Part shown: positions 7,493 through 16,954 of the stretch, one piece after another
How positions within the stretch are numbered: the stretch's first letter is position 1
How the letters are laid out: each line of letters starts with the position of its first letter
IMG/VR virus record: IMGVR_UViG_3300028008_001497
Coordinates: 1-53,015 of that record
From: a virus
DNA: 53,015 nt
Reading direction: 5' to 3' (one strand)
Made by a program: the position numbers and the translations under genes
The notes under the pieces: generated by a model
The model's database searches: none
What the model was told of the DNA's origin: nothing
Seen by the model: only the letters and a program-made list of their open reading frames with translations

Positions 7493-8664
7493 CGCCGTAT
7501 TGGAAAAATAAAACATTTTGTTATGCACCGTTTAACCAAATATATTTTGGAAGAGATGGTATTGTAAAACCGTGTTGCGCATCTACTAGTAGTTTTGGCA
7601 ACTATAACTACAGTTCTATTGAAAATGTTTACAACAGCAAATCTGCAAAACTTACTCGCCAGGATTTTTTAGAAGGAAACTATCCTAAAAATAGTTGCCA
7701 GTCTTGCAGCAAGTTTTATAATCAAACCGGCAGCATACATAATGTACAAATGTTTTCAAATGAAAATGCATACAAGGCAATGCATTATAGTAAACAGGTA
7801 ATGAGTGCTGATTTATCAGAACAAAAACCTATTTTTGTTGATTTACTTGTAAGTAATAACTGTAACTTTGCATGTCTAGGATGCGAATCTGAACTTAGTA
7901 GTACATGGGCAAAAAACTATACTGATATAGAAATACAAAGAGATTTAGATATACGACATACTAATGTATCCAGCGAATGGAGTAATAATATAGATCCTAT
8001 TATTGAATACATTTTAGAACATGCGGATACAATACAATCAATACATTGTAACGGAGGTGAGCCCTTTATGCAAGAACAATACTACAAACTATTTGATGTA
8101 TTGATTGATAACAAAATATTTGACATACACATTACATCGCATACAAATGGCAGTGTAAGTACATACAAAGGCAAAGATATTGTAAATGATTATCTGTCAA
8201 AGTTTACAAATTTTGATATCACATTTAGTCATGATCATTTTGGCAAGCGTGGTACATATATTAGATATCCGCTGGTAGAAGAAAAATGGTTAAAAAACTA
8301 CAACAGAATAAAACAAGTTGCAAAAGTACACGTACAAACAAGTTATAGTTTGTTTAATGCACTAACTATAGATACACTAGAAGAATGGTATATTGACAAT
8401 GATATTGATATGGACAATTGGATTTTGTTACCATGGCACGGGCCAACAGCATACACTCCGGTGCTACTAAATGATCAGCAAATGATGTTTGCAAATTCAA
8501 AGTTATACAAACTACAAAAAAATCATCGATTATTTGATTATCTAAATATACGTGATGATAATCCTAATCTTCACCGTAACTTTAAAAAAACAATAGAGAT
8601 GTGGGACCAAAAAAGGAATACTAACTTTGTAGAAACCTTTCCAGAGTTAGCAGAACTAATATGA
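7489..8664 (+). CDS. Radical SAM enzyme, family B (N-terminal twitch-like module)
   Basis: 391 residues. An N-terminal module with FCYAPFNQIYFGRDGIVKPCC (cysteines 11, 29, 30) and CQSC (70-73) precedes the core motif CNFACLGC at 125-132; NGGEP lies at about 188-192. The protein ends in FVETFPELAELI, the family tail. In ordinary SPASM proteins a module of this type follows the core, so the order here is reversed. Its ATG overlaps the preceding stop by 4 bases and its own stop overlaps the next ATG (ATGA). The substrate is unknown. Confidence 0.85.
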   Translation: MTPYWKNKTFCYAPFNQIYFGRDGIVKPCCASTSSFGNYNYSSIENVYNSKSAKLTRQDFLEGNYPKNSCQSCSKFYNQTGSIHNVQMFSNENAYKAMHYSKQVMSADLSEQKPIFVDLLVSNNCNFACLGCESELSSTWAKNYTDIEIQRDLDIRHTNVSSEWSNNIDPIIEYILEHADTIQSIHCNGGEPFMQEQYYKLFDVLIDNKIFDIHITSHTNGSVSTYKGKDIVNDYLSKFTNFDITFSHDHFGKRGTYIRYPLVEEKWLKNYNRIKQVAKVHVQTSYSLFNALTIDTLEEWYIDNDIDMDNWILLPWHGPTAYTPVLLNDQQMMFANSKLYKLQKNHRLFDYLNIRDDNPNLHRNFKKTIEMWDQKRNTNFVETFPELAELI

Positions 8665-9725
8665 TTAAAAAAGTTGAACTAGAAATAACCAGTGATTGTA
8701 ATGCAGCTTGTCCGGGTTGTGCTAGAACACTTAATAGTGATTTGCTGAGAATAAACAGTTTTTCACTGCAAGATCTGCAGCGAATATTTCCACCTGCAGA
8801 TTACAATGGAGTAGAGTTCAAGTTTTGTGGTGTGCTTGGAGATCCTATTACCAATCCTGATTGTTTGGCTATGACAGAGTACCTTCTTAGTCAAGGTGCT
8901 TATTGTGAATATAGTACCAATGGTGGATATAATAATGCAGCGTGGTGGAAACAACTAGGCGAACTTGCATCAATGTATATTGGAAAGTTGCATATACATT
9001 TTTGTATTGACGGACACAAAAACACCAATCACATATATAGAGTAAACACCAAATGGAGTGTTGTAGAACGCAATATTATAGCATTTTCTGAAGCAGCACC
9101 AGAACGTCATGCTACATGGATTTATATTATTTTTGATCACAATGAGCAAGAGTTAGTTACTGCTAGAGCACATGCCGCAGTACTAGGATTTGATTTTGCT
9201 ACACGTACTGGAATGCGTAATAGTTATCACGATTGGGTTGCAAAAATAAAAACTAAAAAACAAACGGAACAAAAAGTTATTACAACTACAGGAAGTAAAG
9301 AGCATAGTAAAAAAGATATAATGAAAGATTTAGATAAGTTTATTACTGAGTATAAATCTCATAAAGCTGATGCCAAAAAAACTAAAGAAGTAGTTGATAG
9401 TATTATATGTAAGTATATCCACGAAGGTGAAATATTTATAGCAAGTGATCAGACTATGTGGCCGTGTTGTTTTTTATGGGATAGTGCATTTAAAAACAGA
9501 GAAGGTATAATGCAGAAACTAAACAGATTTGAACCTGGGTGGAATAGTTTACTGTTACACACCAAGGAAGAAGTAATGCAACATCCTTGGTATAAAGATC
9601 TATTAACAGCAAGTTGGCAACCAAGTCATCCATTACATCTTAGTAGATGTATTAGAACATGTGCAAAAAATAAAGCATATCATAATGAAATAAACTACGC
9701 AGATAAAGGTATAAGTACAGTATGA
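8661..9725 (+). CDS. Radical SAM enzyme, family A (second copy)
   Basis: 354 residues with CNAACPGC at 13-20. It shares with the 6413 and 16954 proteins the order GDPIT, STNGGYNNAAWW, FCIDGHKNTNHIYR, FDHNEQE and a Lys-rich variable middle (about 190-240). The C-terminal cysteines appear in MWPCCFLW and in SRCIRTCAKN near the end. ATGA overlaps link it to both neighbours. Alternation of A- and B-type genes (6413 A, 7489 B, 8661 A, 9722 B) suggests they act as pairs, which is inference. Confidence 0.85.
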   Translation: MIKKVELEITSDCNAACPGCARTLNSDLLRINSFSLQDLQRIFPPADYNGVEFKFCGVLGDPITNPDCLAMTEYLLSQGAYCEYSTNGGYNNAAWWKQLGELASMYIGKLHIHFCIDGHKNTNHIYRVNTKWSVVERNIIAFSEAAPERHATWIYIIFDHNEQELVTARAHAAVLGFDFATRTGMRNSYHDWVAKIKTKKQTEQKVITTTGSKEHSKKDIMKDLDKFITEYKSHKADAKKTKEVVDSIICKYIHEGEIFIASDQTMWPCCFLWDSAFKNREGIMQKLNRFEPGWNSLLLHTKEEVMQHPWYKDLLTASWQPSHPLHLSRCIRTCAKNKAYHNEINYADKGISTV

Positions 9726-11119
9726 GCAAAGTAAGTGACACATTTTGTATCCTTCCATGGGTACACCTTAGTACAAGACCAGATGGTAGTATGCGAGTAT
9801 GCTGTACAGCAAACGCTAGTAGTGTAGGCGCCACCAACGATAAAGAACATGGCGGACAAGTTGGTATTCTTAAAACCGATGACGGAAAGCCAAACAACTT
9901 AAACGTGACTGATTTTCAAACTGCTTGGAATAGTGAATACATGAAAAATGTACGCAAGCAAATGATGAACGGTGAAAAGCCTCCTAGTTGTTTGAAGTGC
10001 TATAGAGAAGAAGCAGCAGGACACAATAGTAAACGTATGTGGGAAACAGCATACTGGAGCCAGCGTACTGATGTTGACAAACTGATAGCCGATACAACAG
10101 AAGACGGCGAAGTGCCTCCTAACCTAGCATACATTGACTTACGCTTCGGCACCAAGTGTCAGTTGGCATGTGTAATGTGTTCACCACACGATAGTAGTGG
10201 TTGGATCAAAGATTACAAGGCAATCTTTCCAGGTGTTAAGAATGAGTCACTCAAAGAAACAATGCAGTGGCAAGACAAAGGCAGTACAAACGGCAGTAGC
10301 TACAACTGGCATAAACAAAATCCAGTATTTTGGAAACAGTTTTACGAACAAATGCCAAGTATGCAACAAATATACTTTGCCGGCGGCGAAAGTCTTATCA
10401 TTGAGGAACATTATGAAATACTTGAACATGCGATTAAAATGGGCTATGCAAAAGATCTCGAACTACGTTATAACAGTAATGGAGTCGAATGGAGAGAAGA
10501 TTTATTTGATCTATGGCGAGAATTCAAACTGGTGCGCTTCCACTATTCGATAGATAGCATACATGAAATGAATGATTATATTCGTTATCCAAGTGAATGG
10601 AAACGTCAGGAAGAAGTATTTCATATATTAGATAACGAAACCAGTAACAATGTAGAAATAACTGTAGCATGTGCAGTACAAGCACTAAACATATACTACA
10701 TACCAGATTTTATCAAGTGGAAACTAGAGAAAAGATTTAAAAAGATCAACATGTGGCCCTTTGGCGCAGGCGGAGTAAACTACCACTTTGTTTACCATCC
10801 TCCGCACTTGAATGTTAAAGTGCTGCCAGAATGGTTTAAAGCAGAAGTACGTAAAAAGTATGAAGAGTTTTATCCATGGTGGGAAGAAAACTGGGAACTA
10901 GGTATTCCTAGTTGGCACAAAGGTAAAGTAACCAAAGCAATGTTTGACGCCGCTCCTTATGGTATTAAACGTCTTAACGGTATGCTACAGTTTATGGAAT
11001 CAGAAGACTGGAGTAGACGCTTGCCGGAAATGCAAGAGTTTATAAACCTATGCGACAAACAACGTGGTATTACCTTTGCTGAAACATTTCCTGAGATGAA
11101 AGATATTTTTGATGGATGA
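9722..11119 (+). CDS. Radical SAM enzyme, family B, paired with a PP-loop ATPase
   Basis: 465 residues, the longest family B member. The N-terminal module holds FCILPWVHLSTRPDGSMRVCC (cysteines 9, 27, 28) and CLKC (90-93). The core motif CQLACVMC is at 146-153, preceded by YIDLRFGTK. The position of the usual GGEP reads AGGES. It ends in RGITFAETFPEMKDIFDG. The stop overlaps the start of the PP-loop gene at 11112, an arrangement repeated at 11983/13310, so an activated substrate may pass between the two, by inference. Confidence 0.85.
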   Translation: MSKVSDTFCILPWVHLSTRPDGSMRVCCTANASSVGATNDKEHGGQVGILKTDDGKPNNLNVTDFQTAWNSEYMKNVRKQMMNGEKPPSCLKCYREEAAGHNSKRMWETAYWSQRTDVDKLIADTTEDGEVPPNLAYIDLRFGTKCQLACVMCSPHDSSGWIKDYKAIFPGVKNESLKETMQWQDKGSTNGSSYNWHKQNPVFWKQFYEQMPSMQQIYFAGGESLIIEEHYEILEHAIKMGYAKDLELRYNSNGVEWREDLFDLWREFKLVRFHYSIDSIHEMNDYIRYPSEWKRQEEVFHILDNETSNNVEITVACAVQALNIYYIPDFIKWKLEKRFKKINMWPFGAGGVNYHFVYHPPHLNVKVLPEWFKAEVRKKYEEFYPWWEENWELGIPSWHKGKVTKAMFDAAPYGIKRLNGMLQFMESEDWSRRLPEMQEFINLCDKQRGITFAETFPEMKDIFDG

Positions 11120-11990
11120 TACTAAGTACTTAGACTATTTAGAACTACATTATAAAAAACGAAATTTTGTCGATCAGTTTGAAAAAAAGAACTATACTCG
11201 AAGATATCCCACTGTTTATAGAATAAACAACCTGCCTATACATCTTGATAAACATGCAAAAAAAATATTAGTAGCATTTAGTGGAGGTGCCGACAGCAGT
11301 CTATTACTTTACATGTTGTGTACACTTATTAAAAGAGAAAAACTCAAAACAAAAATAGATGTATACACAATGGTACGTTTCTGGGAACAAAAGCCTTGGC
11401 TAAAACCAATGGCAGAAGATGCTTTTAAATATTTAAAAAAACAGTTTCCAAATATCATTGGTATGCAGCATTGGGGATTCTTGCCACACGAATTTGAAAC
11501 AGTGCCTTTAAAAAATCTAAATCTACCCAACTTGACATTGCCACCAATGGCAAAATGCGATGTGTTAATAACACATGGTTATCAAGAATATTTAATAAAA
11601 TCTTATAACTACGAATGGGTATACAGCGGAACCACTATGAATCCTCCTTTGGATAACAATCAAGCACCTGAATTTCGAAATGAAAAAGTTGTTAAGGATA
11701 ACTGGGATTGGGTTATTACAGGATCTTGTATTAATCCTTTTGGGCTTCTAAGAAAAAACTATACAATGGCACAGTATGTTAACTATAAGTTAGATGATTT
11801 ATTAAAGTTAACACGAAGTTGTGAAGCTGGCATAGTTGATATTAAAGAAGATTACAAAACTAAATATCCTCCAGAATGCGGAACTTGTTTTTTCTGTCAG
11901 GAAAAACAATGGGGAAAGGACAATGTCAGCGGATTTTTATTAGATATACCAAAACAAAAACAAAGTTTATGGGAGAAAATCTTTGGCTAG
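11112..11990 (+). CDS. QueC-like PP-loop ATPase (first copy)
   Basis: 292 residues. SGGADS at about 57-62 is the PP-loop that binds ATP and adenylates a carboxyl, carbonyl or thiol substrate. Near the C-terminus TRSCE followed by PPECGTCFFCQEKQWG gives four cysteines (about 237, 256, 259, 262) spaced like the zinc site of QueC. It is longer than typical QueC (about 230), with an extra N-terminal 50 residues, so 7-cyano-7-deazaguanine synthesis is not assured. I chose the ATG at 11112; a TTG directly before it is also open. It sits between two family B radical SAM genes and resembles the protein at 13310. Confidence 0.8.
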   Translation: MDDTKYLDYLELHYKKRNFVDQFEKKNYTRRYPTVYRINNLPIHLDKHAKKILVAFSGGADSSLLLYMLCTLIKREKLKTKIDVYTMVRFWEQKPWLKPMAEDAFKYLKKQFPNIIGMQHWGFLPHEFETVPLKNLNLPNLTLPPMAKCDVLITHGYQEYLIKSYNYEWVYSGTTMNPPLDNNQAPEFRNEKVVKDNWDWVITGSCINPFGLLRKNYTMAQYVNYKLDDLLKLTRSCEAGIVDIKEDYKTKYPPECGTCFFCQEKQWGKDNVSGFLLDIPKQKQSLWEKIFG

Positions 11991-13317
11991 TTTAGATTGT
12001 TATTATGCTGTAGGCGGAATCAACTTTAAAAATGGATTTGCAACGAGTTGTCCTACACAACACGAAAAGTTTCAAATGCTTGATGATGAGTACCTACCAA
12101 GCAAGTTTTTTAATAATGAAAACTTTAAAAATCATCGTAAAAAACTAATGAGTGGAACTTGGTGCAAAGGCTGCAATATGTGTGAACATGTTGAACAAGC
12201 AAACGCAGGCAAGAGTATGCGTCAAGAGCAAGATGTTGATTTGCAATATTATAATAACGAAACCGGAGAAACAGCATTTGAAGGATTAAAAACAATCGAG
12301 ATGCGTTTTAGCCATAGTTGTAATATGAGCTGTTTGCATTGTAGTCAAGTATTCAGCAGCGGCTGGATGTCCAAGCTAAAAAAATACACACCTGACGATG
12401 AAGATTATAAACACAATCTAATACAGCTAACTGGACAAATGCATCGACAAGATGCAGATGATGATTATACTATAAGTATTAGTACAGCTCGTGCTTTAGA
12501 AATAGTCGAAGATCTCAACACCAACTTTCCAAACCTCGAAAGAGTAGATTTTGCCGGCGGCGAAGTGTTGTATCAAAAACAGTTCTTTCCAACACTCAGC
12601 AAACTATCTGAACATCCTAATGCTGAAAATATGAAAATCATTTTCCATAGTAACTTTAATGCAGATTTTGATGCAGTTGAGTTAAGTAGGTTATTAAACT
12701 TGTTTGGTGATGTAAACATTCAAATAAGCGTAGATGCTGGTCCTAGATTATATCCTTACTTTAGACAAGGCGATTGGCAAAAGCTAAAAGAAAATATAAA
12801 TCATTTTAAACAAGCTGACAATAATCATTGCGAGATTAATATAGTTTACACTACAGGAACATATCAACTTATGGAAATAAAAGATGCGATGCTTAGTTTT
12901 TTAGAACTTGACATTAACTATATCAATGTTAGTATAGTGTATACACCTGATTATCTAAATCCAAGTGTAATGTTATTGAAACATAGAAGTTCGGTATTAA
13001 ACGATATCGAAGAAACACGTAATGCTATATTTGGTGTAGATAAAAAAAGAAGAGAGAACATAGAGTCGTCTAGGATATTAAAAAGTCACTTCCAAGTAGG
13101 AATAGAACAGCCTTACGATATGTGGCAAGATATCAATAGTGCAGTAGCAGGTTTAGAATATATAAGAAAATACATTTTAAACTACGATGCAAAAAAATCT
13201 GATTGGACTGCTTTTATGAAGTATATTGAAAAAACAGATAAAATATGGAAGCAAGATTTTAATCAACATATTAAAAACTACAAGTTTGTAAACGGAGAAG
13301 TTATACGAAATGTTTAA
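11983..13317 (+). CDS. Radical SAM enzyme, family B, paired with second PP-loop ATPase
   Basis: 444 residues. The start is probably TTG (11983), overlapping the PP-loop stop by 8 bases; no ATG is available before the first module. The N-terminal module is divergent (GGINFKNGFATSCP, then CKGCNMC at 61-67). The core CNMSCLHC is at 113-120. The GGEP position reads AGGEV. The following PP-loop gene overlaps its end by 8 bases, repeating the layout seen at 9722/11112. Confidence 0.82.
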   Translation: MASLDCYYAVGGINFKNGFATSCPTQHEKFQMLDDEYLPSKFFNNENFKNHRKKLMSGTWCKGCNMCEHVEQANAGKSMRQEQDVDLQYYNNETGETAFEGLKTIEMRFSHSCNMSCLHCSQVFSSGWMSKLKKYTPDDEDYKHNLIQLTGQMHRQDADDDYTISISTARALEIVEDLNTNFPNLERVDFAGGEVLYQKQFFPTLSKLSEHPNAENMKIIFHSNFNADFDAVELSRLLNLFGDVNIQISVDAGPRLYPYFRQGDWQKLKENINHFKQADNNHCEINIVYTTGTYQLMEIKDAMLSFLELDINYINVSIVYTPDYLNPSVMLLKHRSSVLNDIEETRNAIFGVDKKRRENIESSRILKSHFQVGIEQPYDMWQDINSAVAGLEYIRKYILNYDAKKSDWTAFMKYIEKTDKIWKQDFNQHIKNYKFVNGEVIRNV

Positions 13318-14134
13318 TACAAACAATTCTTTATACAAAAATATTTCAAATGACATACTGCTTACAACTTTTAGTAAGTTGACTATTCCTTTTGATACAA
13401 GATGGCAGCGTATTGGCATCAATCTTTCAGGTGGTGCTGATAGTGCATTGCTGACATATCTGTTGTGTACAATCATACAACGTAATAATCTAGATACAAA
13501 AGTAGATGTGATTACATATCAACGTTGTTGGGAAACAAGACCATGGCAAGGATATATTAGTTTACAAGTATTCAACAAACTAAAAGATATGTTTCCATAT
13601 ATTATTGAGAATAGATATACAACATATATTCCACCTGAAATAGAACACGGTGTAATAGGAGCAAGTATCAACGGCAAAAGTGGCGATCAGATCATAGTAG
13701 GAAGTTACAATAAGTTTGCTGCTTGGGAATATAAACTAGATGCAGTGTACAATGCTACTAGTAAAAACCCAGACGATTTGCGTGAAGACCGCATGACCAA
13801 TAGAGACAAAGATGCAGAGGATGGCGTAACGTCCGACGTGTGGTTTTACAGCGGTAAAGTAAAATCAACGTTTGTACATCCTTTTAGATTTGTAAAAAAA
13901 GACTGGATTGTAGCACAGTATCATATACGAAATATTTTAGATTTGTATGACACAACACGTAGTTGTGAAGGTGATATAAATCATATGGAAAGTATAAAAG
14001 AGGCATGCGGCCATTTTAGAGATTATAATGCAGGAATGTATATTCCAGAATGTAAACAGTGCTGGTGGTGCGAAGAAAGAGATTGGGCAGATAAGCAAGT
14101 AAAATCTGTCATTGAGGAAATAAATGAGTTTTGA
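13310..14134 (+). CDS. QueC-like PP-loop ATPase (second copy)
   Basis: 274 residues with SGGADS at 40-45 and the C-terminal cysteines TRSCE and CKQCWWCEERDW, spaced like the QueC zinc site and like the paralogue at 11112. The two share further phrases (LLCTxI.R..L.TK(I/V)DV, a tryptophan-rich ETRPW / EQKPW strand, AQY near the TRSCE). It is preceded by a family B radical SAM gene and followed, with an 11-base overlap, by a family C one. The substrate is unknown; deazaguanine-type nitrile or amide formation is one possibility. Confidence 0.8.
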   Translation: MFNTNNSLYKNISNDILLTTFSKLTIPFDTRWQRIGINLSGGADSALLTYLLCTIIQRNNLDTKVDVITYQRCWETRPWQGYISLQVFNKLKDMFPYIIENRYTTYIPPEIEHGVIGASINGKSGDQIIVGSYNKFAAWEYKLDAVYNATSKNPDDLREDRMTNRDKDAEDGVTSDVWFYSGKVKSTFVHPFRFVKKDWIVAQYHIRNILDLYDTTRSCEGDINHMESIKEACGHFRDYNAGMYIPECKQCWWCEERDWADKQVKSVIEEINEF

Positions 14135-15278
14135 TACTATTGATTTGTTAACTGGAAAGTTGTTTCAAGTGACATGGGATCTTGGAAGACGGTGCAACTA
14201 TGACTGTAGTTATTGCCCAATACACAGACATGACAACTTTAGTAAACATGCTACGTTAGATGAACTAAAAGCCAACGTAGATTTCTTGTTTGAATACATT
14301 GACGTGTACATGGAACATCGTAACTTCAAGGAAGCAAATGTAGGATTTACAGGCGGCGAACCTACGGTAAATCCGCACTTTATTCCGTTTGCAAAATATT
14401 TAAAAGAAGCATACGAAGCAAAATATCAAGACAAGTGGGAAGCTGATTTTGCCCTTACAAGCAATGGTGCATTTAGTGAAAAAATGGGCCAAGCAATAAT
14501 GGAAAACTTTTGTCATGCCACTATTAGCTATCACAGTGAAAGTGATAGTAAACTCAAACAACAAGTAAAAGACAGAATACTACAACTACACTATCAGGGC
14601 GATATGTATGGGTGTACAGTTAGTGTAAATGTTATGTTTCATGCAGAATATTTTGACGAGTGTAAAGAACTATGTGAGTTTTTACTGCAACACGGTGTTG
14701 ATTTTGTTCCGCGGGTTATCGGCGAAGAGCCTGATAGCAAACCTAGCTTTGCTCATCAATATAATGAAGAACAACTTGCGTGGATGAAAAACTATTGGAA
14801 ACAAAAGAATGATGCATTGTATGCTAGTAGTGCAGTAGGTGATGTTGTAAAAAATGCAAAAAAACTAGGAAGTAGTATAGGACGTCCTTGTTGCGGCAGT
14901 AGAGATATGATGCTTCACAACGGTACAGAAAAACGTAAGAGTACATTTGTAGATTTTAGAGAGTTTAAAGGATGGAAGTGTAGTGTTAACTGGTTTTTCT
15001 TACACTTAGAACAGCAAACCGATCAAGTGTTTCATCATCAAACCTGTCAAGCAAAGTTTAATGGCACAAGAGGCGCAATAGGAAAAATAAGTGAAGGTAA
15101 AAAGTTAGTTGACGATTTAAGAAAACAAATGCAATCTGGTACTATGCCTACTATTGTTTGTCCAAAACAGACATGTGGTTGCGGTCTATGTGCTCCTAAG
15201 AGTATGCAAACAGATAAACTATTAAACGTGCTAAACAACCACATAGATATAGGAGTATTAGATGATCATAACGGGTAA
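14124..15278 (+). CDS. Radical SAM enzyme, family C (first copy)
   Basis: 384 residues. CNYDCSYC at 24-31 is followed by FTGGEPTVNPHF, and the C-terminal region contains FKGWKCSVNWFF, HHQTCQAKF and CPKQTCGCGLCAPKS, a cysteine-rich auxiliary cluster region. It is a close paralogue of the protein at 24182; long identical stretches such as SDSKLKQQVKDRIL remain. The segment around residues 225-260 is variable and Lys-rich. GAGGAAATAA before the ATG gives a usable ribosome-binding site. Its stop overlaps the SDR-like gene. Confidence 0.87.
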   Translation: MSFDTIDLLTGKLFQVTWDLGRRCNYDCSYCPIHRHDNFSKHATLDELKANVDFLFEYIDVYMEHRNFKEANVGFTGGEPTVNPHFIPFAKYLKEAYEAKYQDKWEADFALTSNGAFSEKMGQAIMENFCHATISYHSESDSKLKQQVKDRILQLHYQGDMYGCTVSVNVMFHAEYFDECKELCEFLLQHGVDFVPRVIGEEPDSKPSFAHQYNEEQLAWMKNYWKQKNDALYASSAVGDVVKNAKKLGSSIGRPCCGSRDMMLHNGTEKRKSTFVDFREFKGWKCSVNWFFLHLEQQTDQVFHHQTCQAKFNGTRGAIGKISEGKKLVDDLRKQMQSGTMPTIVCPKQTCGCGLCAPKSMQTDKLLNVLNNHIDIGVLDDHNG

Positions 15279-15816
15279 CAAAGACACCGGTGTAGCTGGA
15301 GCATTAGCAAAGATTTATCCTGATGCAGAGTTTATTAGTAGAAGTACTGGCTACGATTTTGGTAAAAAACTAGACATGGAACGCTGTGCAGAAGCAGTAC
15401 TAGCACATGATGTGTTTATTAACTGTAGTGCTTTGTTTAGATTCAATCAAACTAGTTTACTTGATATTGTCTATAAAAAATGCACACTTGAAAATCATCA
15501 ATGCCATATTATCAACATAGGCAGCACTACTGATAGAGTTAAAAAAGGCGGAGCATGGTTATACAATGCTGAAAAGAAAGCATTGCGTGATTATAGTAAT
15601 ACGTTAGGACTTACAGGTGTATGGGCAAGTGGTCCTAAAATAAGCTATATTAGTTTTGGAACACTAGACAATAATCAAGAAAAACACCCAGATAGAAAAA
15701 CTATGGATATCAATCTAGCTGCTGAATATGTCAAATGGATGGTAGATCAGCCTAGTCATTTGAACATCAACGAACTAAGTATTGATCCAATGCAATCAGA
15801 GAAATGGTATGCCTAG
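15262..15816 (+). CDS. Short-chain dehydrogenase/reductase-like protein (first copy)
   Basis: 184 residues, shorter than usual SDRs (about 250). TGNKDTGVAGALA at 4-16 resembles the TGxxxGxG dinucleotide loop in degenerate form. HDVFINCSALF corresponds to the NNAG strand, INIGS to the catalytic-serine strand, and YNAEK (101-105) is the YxxxK active site. The likely role is NAD(P)-dependent reduction or oxidation of a pathway intermediate. AGGAG lies 6 bases before the ATG. A second SDR-like protein is at 29840. Confidence 0.72.
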   Translation: MIITGNKDTGVAGALAKIYPDAEFISRSTGYDFGKKLDMERCAEAVLAHDVFINCSALFRFNQTSLLDIVYKKCTLENHQCHIINIGSTTDRVKKGGAWLYNAEKKALRDYSNTLGLTGVWASGPKISYISFGTLDNNQEKHPDRKTMDINLAAEYVKWMVDQPSHLNINELSIDPMQSEKWYA

Positions 15817-16954
15817 TGTACCAAAATATGCATGTGCATTGCCATTTCATCACATGGCTATGCGTCCTGATGGACAAATACGACCTTGTTGTGTGTTTAG
15901 AGAAGAAGAAGTTCCAGACGATTTAAATGTAGCACATCCTGATCCGTTCAATCACGAATATATGAACTATCTTAGACAAAAAATGTCCAAAGATGAGTAT
16001 GTTCATGGCTGTAAAAAATGTTATGATGATGAAAAAAGTAGTGCTAGGAGTATGCGTACTGACATTAATGCCGGACTTATAGGAGATTTTGGATTACCCA
16101 CAGAAGAAGAAGGCAGAGGAAAGATAAAAAAACTTACAAATATCGATCTAGCTCTTAGTAATGTGTGTAATAATAAATGTAGAATGTGTATGCCTGAACT
16201 TAGTACACATTGGTACAGTGATGCTAAAAAACTTGGATGGAAAATACCAAAAGGCATTATCACAGACAACACTATTGTTAACCATTATGATTTATCTGAC
16301 TTAAGATTTATAAAAGTGCTCGGCGGCGAGCCGATGATGGAACAAGACAAACTAATCAAAGTACTCAACAAGTGCAATCTTAGCCAGTTGACTATATTGC
16401 TAGTAACAAATGTAAGTATATTACCAAACAAACAACTGGTTGAACTATTACAACAGTGTAAAAAAGTACATATTGATTTAAGTATTGATAGTTACGGAGA
16501 GCTTAATGAGTTTCTTCGTAAAGATAGTAACTGGAACACAGTTTACAACAATCTTGCTTGGTACAAACAGCATTTTAAACATATAAATGTACACAGTGCA
16601 TTTAGTATATACAATATAAACAAAGTGCATGAAATATTAGATTTTTGTATAGAACAAGAGTTGTATCATGAATGTGTGGTTGTTGATGGACCGGAGTGGA
16701 TGCAACCACGTAACTTGCACGAAGATGTAAAACCTTGGATTTTAGAATACTTGCAAAATATTGAAAAAAACTATAGTGTGTTATATCGTAAAATATTTGC
16801 ACAACTTGTACACGAGATTAAACAACCAGGAAACTTTGGATTGTTTTTAAGAAATGATGCACAGTTAAATAAGCTACGCAAGGAACACTGGATGGATAAA
16901 AACAGCGAGCTTTGGAACAAGTTAGAACACCTAATAACACCGGAGTTATTTTAA
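15809..16954 (+). CDS. Radical SAM enzyme, family B
   Basis: 381 residues from the ATG at 15809, which overlaps the SDR stop by 8 bases; an upstream TTG in the same frame is less likely. The N-terminal module has ACALPFHHMAMRPDGQIRPCC and CKKC (68-71). The core CNNKCRMC is at about 120-127, preceded by NIDLALSN, and LGGEPMM is present. It lacks the FPE tail and ends in LEHLITPELF. Its TAA shares a base with the ATG of the next family A enzyme (TAATG). Confidence 0.85.
   Translation: MPSVPKYACALPFHHMAMRPDGQIRPCCVFREEEVPDDLNVAHPDPFNHEYMNYLRQKMSKDEYVHGCKKCYDDEKSSARSMRTDINAGLIGDFGLPTEEEGRGKIKKLTNIDLALSNVCNNKCRMCMPELSTHWYSDAKKLGWKIPKGIITDNTIVNHYDLSDLRFIKVLGGEPMMEQDKLIKVLNKCNLSQLTILLVTNVSILPNKQLVELLQQCKKVHIDLSIDSYGELNEFLRKDSNWNTVYNNLAWYKQHFKHINVHSAFSIYNINKVHEILDFCIEQELYHECVVVDGPEWMQPRNLHEDVKPWILEYLQNIEKNYSVLYRKIFAQLVHEIKQPGNFGLFLRNDAQLNKLRKEHWMDKNSELWNKLEHLITPELF

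Noticed and set aside
11112-14134. Naming the PP-loop genes queC
   Set aside because: The cysteine site fits, but length, N-terminal extension and radical SAM pairing differ from QueC; a symbol would overstate the evidence.
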